DNA of 14,396 nt from Candidatus Kapaibacterium sp. GTDB lineage: Bacteria > Bacteroidota > Ignavibacteria > Palsa-1295. Positions within the stretch are counted from its first letter, which is position 1. Each line of letters begins with the position of its first letter. Below, in pieces: positions 12,490 through 14,396 of the stretch. Both the position numbers and the translations under genes were made by a program. Below the pieces are notes generated by a model. It did no database searches and was not told the DNA's origin. It saw nothing but the letters and a program-made list of their open reading frames with translations. The stretch spans positions 1-14,396 of the forward strand of contig JANWLI010000091.1 of the NCBI GenBank assembly GCA_025450975.1, read 5' to 3'.

Positions 12490-14031
12490 ATGAAAATCGC
12501 AGATATTCAGGATATTCTTAGATTCTACAAGCGATTTCAACTCCGAAAGACCGAAGCATTTGACCTCATAGGCTGGGAAGGCAGCGCCTCGAAGATGGGC
12601 TTGTTCTTTAAGGCAGTCAGCAAGTCCAAGGCTACGGCCACCGATCAGGATATCTATGCAGAAGTGTATGGCAAGGGTGTGCCCGATGCAAAGTACCATT
12701 TTCTCAAATCACATTGTACCAATCTGCTCCTGGACCAATTCCTTCGCGAGCACATCGATAAACGGATCGACTCCGCGATCACACGCGGAGCCTACATTGC
12801 GCAGAAGCAGTATGTCATAACGATCTTGCTCAGCCGGTTAGGGAGCAAGAAAGCAGCGCGGACCATGACTGCGAAAACACTGAGGATGTGTCAGCGCTAC
12901 CAGTTAACCTCGCTCTCGATCGATCTGCTGGAGGAACTGCGTCATTATGCATTTTTAGAGGGACAGATACGCCTCTTCAAAAAATATTCTCTGGAGATCG
13001 CACGATCGGTCGATCTATTGCAGGCCGAGCTGGAAATGAAAAAGCTCGATCAGAGCATTCGCGTCCACCTTTCAAAATCATTTGTGCCAACTCCGGCGCT
13101 TCGTGTTCTTCTGAGAAATATCGTAACCAATGCCCGCAGGATCTCGCAACAACATCAAGACAATTATGCAATTCAGGTAACGTATTTCCGGATCCAATAT
13201 ATGGCGTGCCAGACACAAGGCAAGATCGCCGCATCGATCGAGGCGTGTACAAGCGCGATCAACTATATTATCCTGCGGGAAGACTTTTCGTCGCGCAACA
13301 GGATCGGCGAGTTTGCGATCTACCTCCTGGAGAATAATATCCTCATCGAGGATCGCAATGGCGGTGCACACAGTATCGAGTTATGTGAACGATATGTAGC
13401 GCGTGGTTCGAATCTCTGGTTCAAGTATCAGGAATATCATTTCTTGTTTGCCCTGCATACAGATCAGATCGAGATGGCAGCAGCAGTCCTGCGCGAAGTC
13501 CTTGCACATCCGCGACTGGCCGTACAGATCGACCATCTCAAGGAGCGCTGGCATATTTTTACGCTGATCCTTCATTACCGGGAATGGGTAAGTCAAAAGG
13601 AATCCAGCAAATCTGACAAGCCGGTCCCTTCCTTGTTGCGCTCAAAGAACTATCGCGAAATGCTGAAGTCCTATCCGGTATACGTTAAGGATAAACGTGG
13701 GTTTAACGTGTCGCTGCTGATTCTCAACATTCTCCTCTTACTGGAGAGCGGACGCATCGATGAGATCATTGAACAGATCGAAGCATTAGCTACTTACAGG
13801 AATAAGTATTTGCGCAGCAAAGAGGTAAGTCAGTCTGCCGTATTATTCAAATTTTTCCGTATCATGGTGAATGCTAATTTTTCCTATACGAAGATCCTCC
13901 AGCGAATGAAGGCCAACGACTCGTTTTCGCAGCTATCACTCAAGACAACCTCCGAGGTAACGGAAGGACTTCAGATCCTGCCCTGCGCCTGGGTTATCGA
14001 TCGGGTTTTATATCTGTTGAAAAAACAGTGA
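12490..14031 (+). CDS. Helical-repeat (TPR-like) protein of unknown function
   Basis: A 513-residue, apparently all-helical, basic cytoplasmic protein with no signal peptide or membrane segment. The first 90 residues include MGLFFKAVSKSKATATDQDI and VPDAKYHFLKSHCTNLLLDQ. This resembles the opening of a group of Bacteroidota proteins in which a short domain of this pattern, ending in a K-x-x-L-x-x-x-L helix, precedes TPR-like helices; this is pattern memory, not a search. The rest is helix pairs with repeated amphipathic segments such as SIDLLEELRHYAFLEGQIRLFKKY, AIYLLENNILIED and VSLLILNILLLLESGRIDEI. No catalytic motif is visible. It is probably a scaffold or protein-interaction module. It starts after a long regulatory-looking region and stands alone; dut begins 43 bp downstream. 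Confidence 0.85.
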   Translation: MKIADIQDILRFYKRFQLRKTEAFDLIGWEGSASKMGLFFKAVSKSKATATDQDIYAEVYGKGVPDAKYHFLKSHCTNLLLDQFLREHIDKRIDSAITRGAYIAQKQYVITILLSRLGSKKAARTMTAKTLRMCQRYQLTSLSIDLLEELRHYAFLEGQIRLFKKYSLEIARSVDLLQAELEMKKLDQSIRVHLSKSFVPTPALRVLLRNIVTNARRISQQHQDNYAIQVTYFRIQYMACQTQGKIAASIEACTSAINYIILREDFSSRNRIGEFAIYLLENNILIEDRNGGAHSIELCERYVARGSNLWFKYQEYHFLFALHTDQIEMAAAVLREVLAHPRLAVQIDHLKERWHIFTLILHYREWVSQKESSKSDKPVPSLLRSKNYREMLKSYPVYVKDKRGFNVSLLILNILLLLESGRIDEIIEQIEALATYRNKYLRSKEVSQSAVLFKFFRIMVNANFSYTKILQRMKANDSFSQLSLKTTSEVTEGLQILPCAWVIDRVLYLLKKQ

Positions 14032-14074
14032 TCGGCAAGGATACTGCCGGCTAACCATGTAAATTTGCACTCCA

Positions 14075-14396
14075 ATGTCACAACTGCTTATTAAGCGCCT
14101 CTCCGAAGCGCACAACGATATTCCACTTCCTCAGTATGCCACCGATCACTCTTCAGGGCTGGATCTGCGCTCGAGCGAGCCGGTAACGCTCGCTTCTGGC
14201 GAATTCAAGCTTGTGCCCACTGGCATTGCCCTGGAGATACCGGAAGGATATGAGGGCCAGATCCGTCCACGGAGCGGCCTGGCGGCCAAACATGGCGTAA
14301 CCTGCCTCAACAGCCCCGGAACGATCGATGCCGATTACCGCGGTGAGGTCAAGGTCCTGCTGATCAACCACGGCATGAAGTCGGTCACGTTCGAGC
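14075..14396 (+). CDS. dut: dUTP diphosphatase (dUTPase), 5' part
   Basis: The gene runs off the window; 107 codons are visible of a usual length of about 145. The trimeric enzyme converts dUTP to dUMP and pyrophosphate, keeping uracil out of DNA and feeding dTMP synthesis. Motif 1 is SSGLDL (residues 26-31), motif 2 is PRSGLA (65-70) and motif 3 is [15 protein letters not shown] (82-96), with the active-site Asp in motif 3 and the Ser of motif 2 intact. Motifs 4 and 5 would lie beyond the end. The ATG at 14075 gives the usual short N-terminus; no ribosome-binding site is visible. It follows the helical-repeat gene by 43 bp and may share its transcript. Confidence 0.96.
   Translation, partial: MSQLLIKRLSEAHNDIPLPQYATDHSSGLDLRSSEPVTLASGEFKLVPTGIALEIPEGYEGQIRPRSGLAAKHGVTCLNSPGTIDADYRGEVKVLLINHGMKSVTFE

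Noticed and set aside
14033..14049. Hairpin CGGCA/TGCCG between the helical-repeat gene and dut
   Set aside because: Only five base pairs and no T-run; too weak to call a terminator.

Overview
The window reads as a chromosomal segment of a bacterium from the Bacteroidota/Chlorobi (FCB) group, possibly a Kapabacteria- or Ignavibacteria-like lineage. This is inferred from the metX-hom pair, a trans-envelope anti-sigma architecture best known in Bacteroidota, a c-type cytochrome lipoprotein, few Shine-Dalgarno sequences, and a 513-aa helical protein resembling Bacteroidota TPR-like proteins. There is no transposase, integron, phage gene, CRISPR array, tRNA or rRNA.

Layout. (1) 1-1728: the end of metX overlaps hom, so two genes branching from homoserine metabolism are together. 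(2) 1796-2647: rpmH (L34), a strong intrinsic terminator, then rnpA and yidD overlapping by 8 bp. This is the conserved rpmH-rnpA-yidD block, but yidC does not follow. (3) 2729-5326: an ECF sigma factor, a protein joining a cytoplasmic anti-sigma-like N-terminus, one membrane helix, a long periplasmic linker and a C-terminal beta-barrel-like domain, and a lipoprotein. This looks like a complete envelope-sensing operon. (4) 5448-9182: a TlpA-like thiol-disulfide protein, a PgpH-type 7TM-HD c-di-AMP phosphodiesterase and a Xer recombinase, tightly packed. (5) 9313-10829: a YbjQ-family protein, a META-domain lipoprotein and a Sir2 deacylase, facing a minus-strand cytochrome c lipoprotein across a hairpin terminator. 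(6) 11507-12489: about 1 kb without a conventional gene. (7) 12490-14396: a large helical-repeat protein of unknown function, then the start of dut.

The most unusual object is in region 6. Positions 11575-11969 can fold into three nested long-range helices (10, 14 and 13 base pairs, with small bulges or internal loops), internal hairpins and a potential 7-bp pseudoknot. They end in a plus-strand intrinsic terminator. I cannot match it to tmRNA, RNase P RNA, SRP RNA or any riboswitch I know, so it is reported as a candidate undescribed structured RNA of about 350-400 nt. It is followed by a second strong hairpin and a possible 69-aa secreted protein gene on the minus strand.

Second in interest is the sigma / dual-membrane anti-sigma / lipoprotein operon of region 3. 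All assignments come from reading the sequence; no database or folding program was used.
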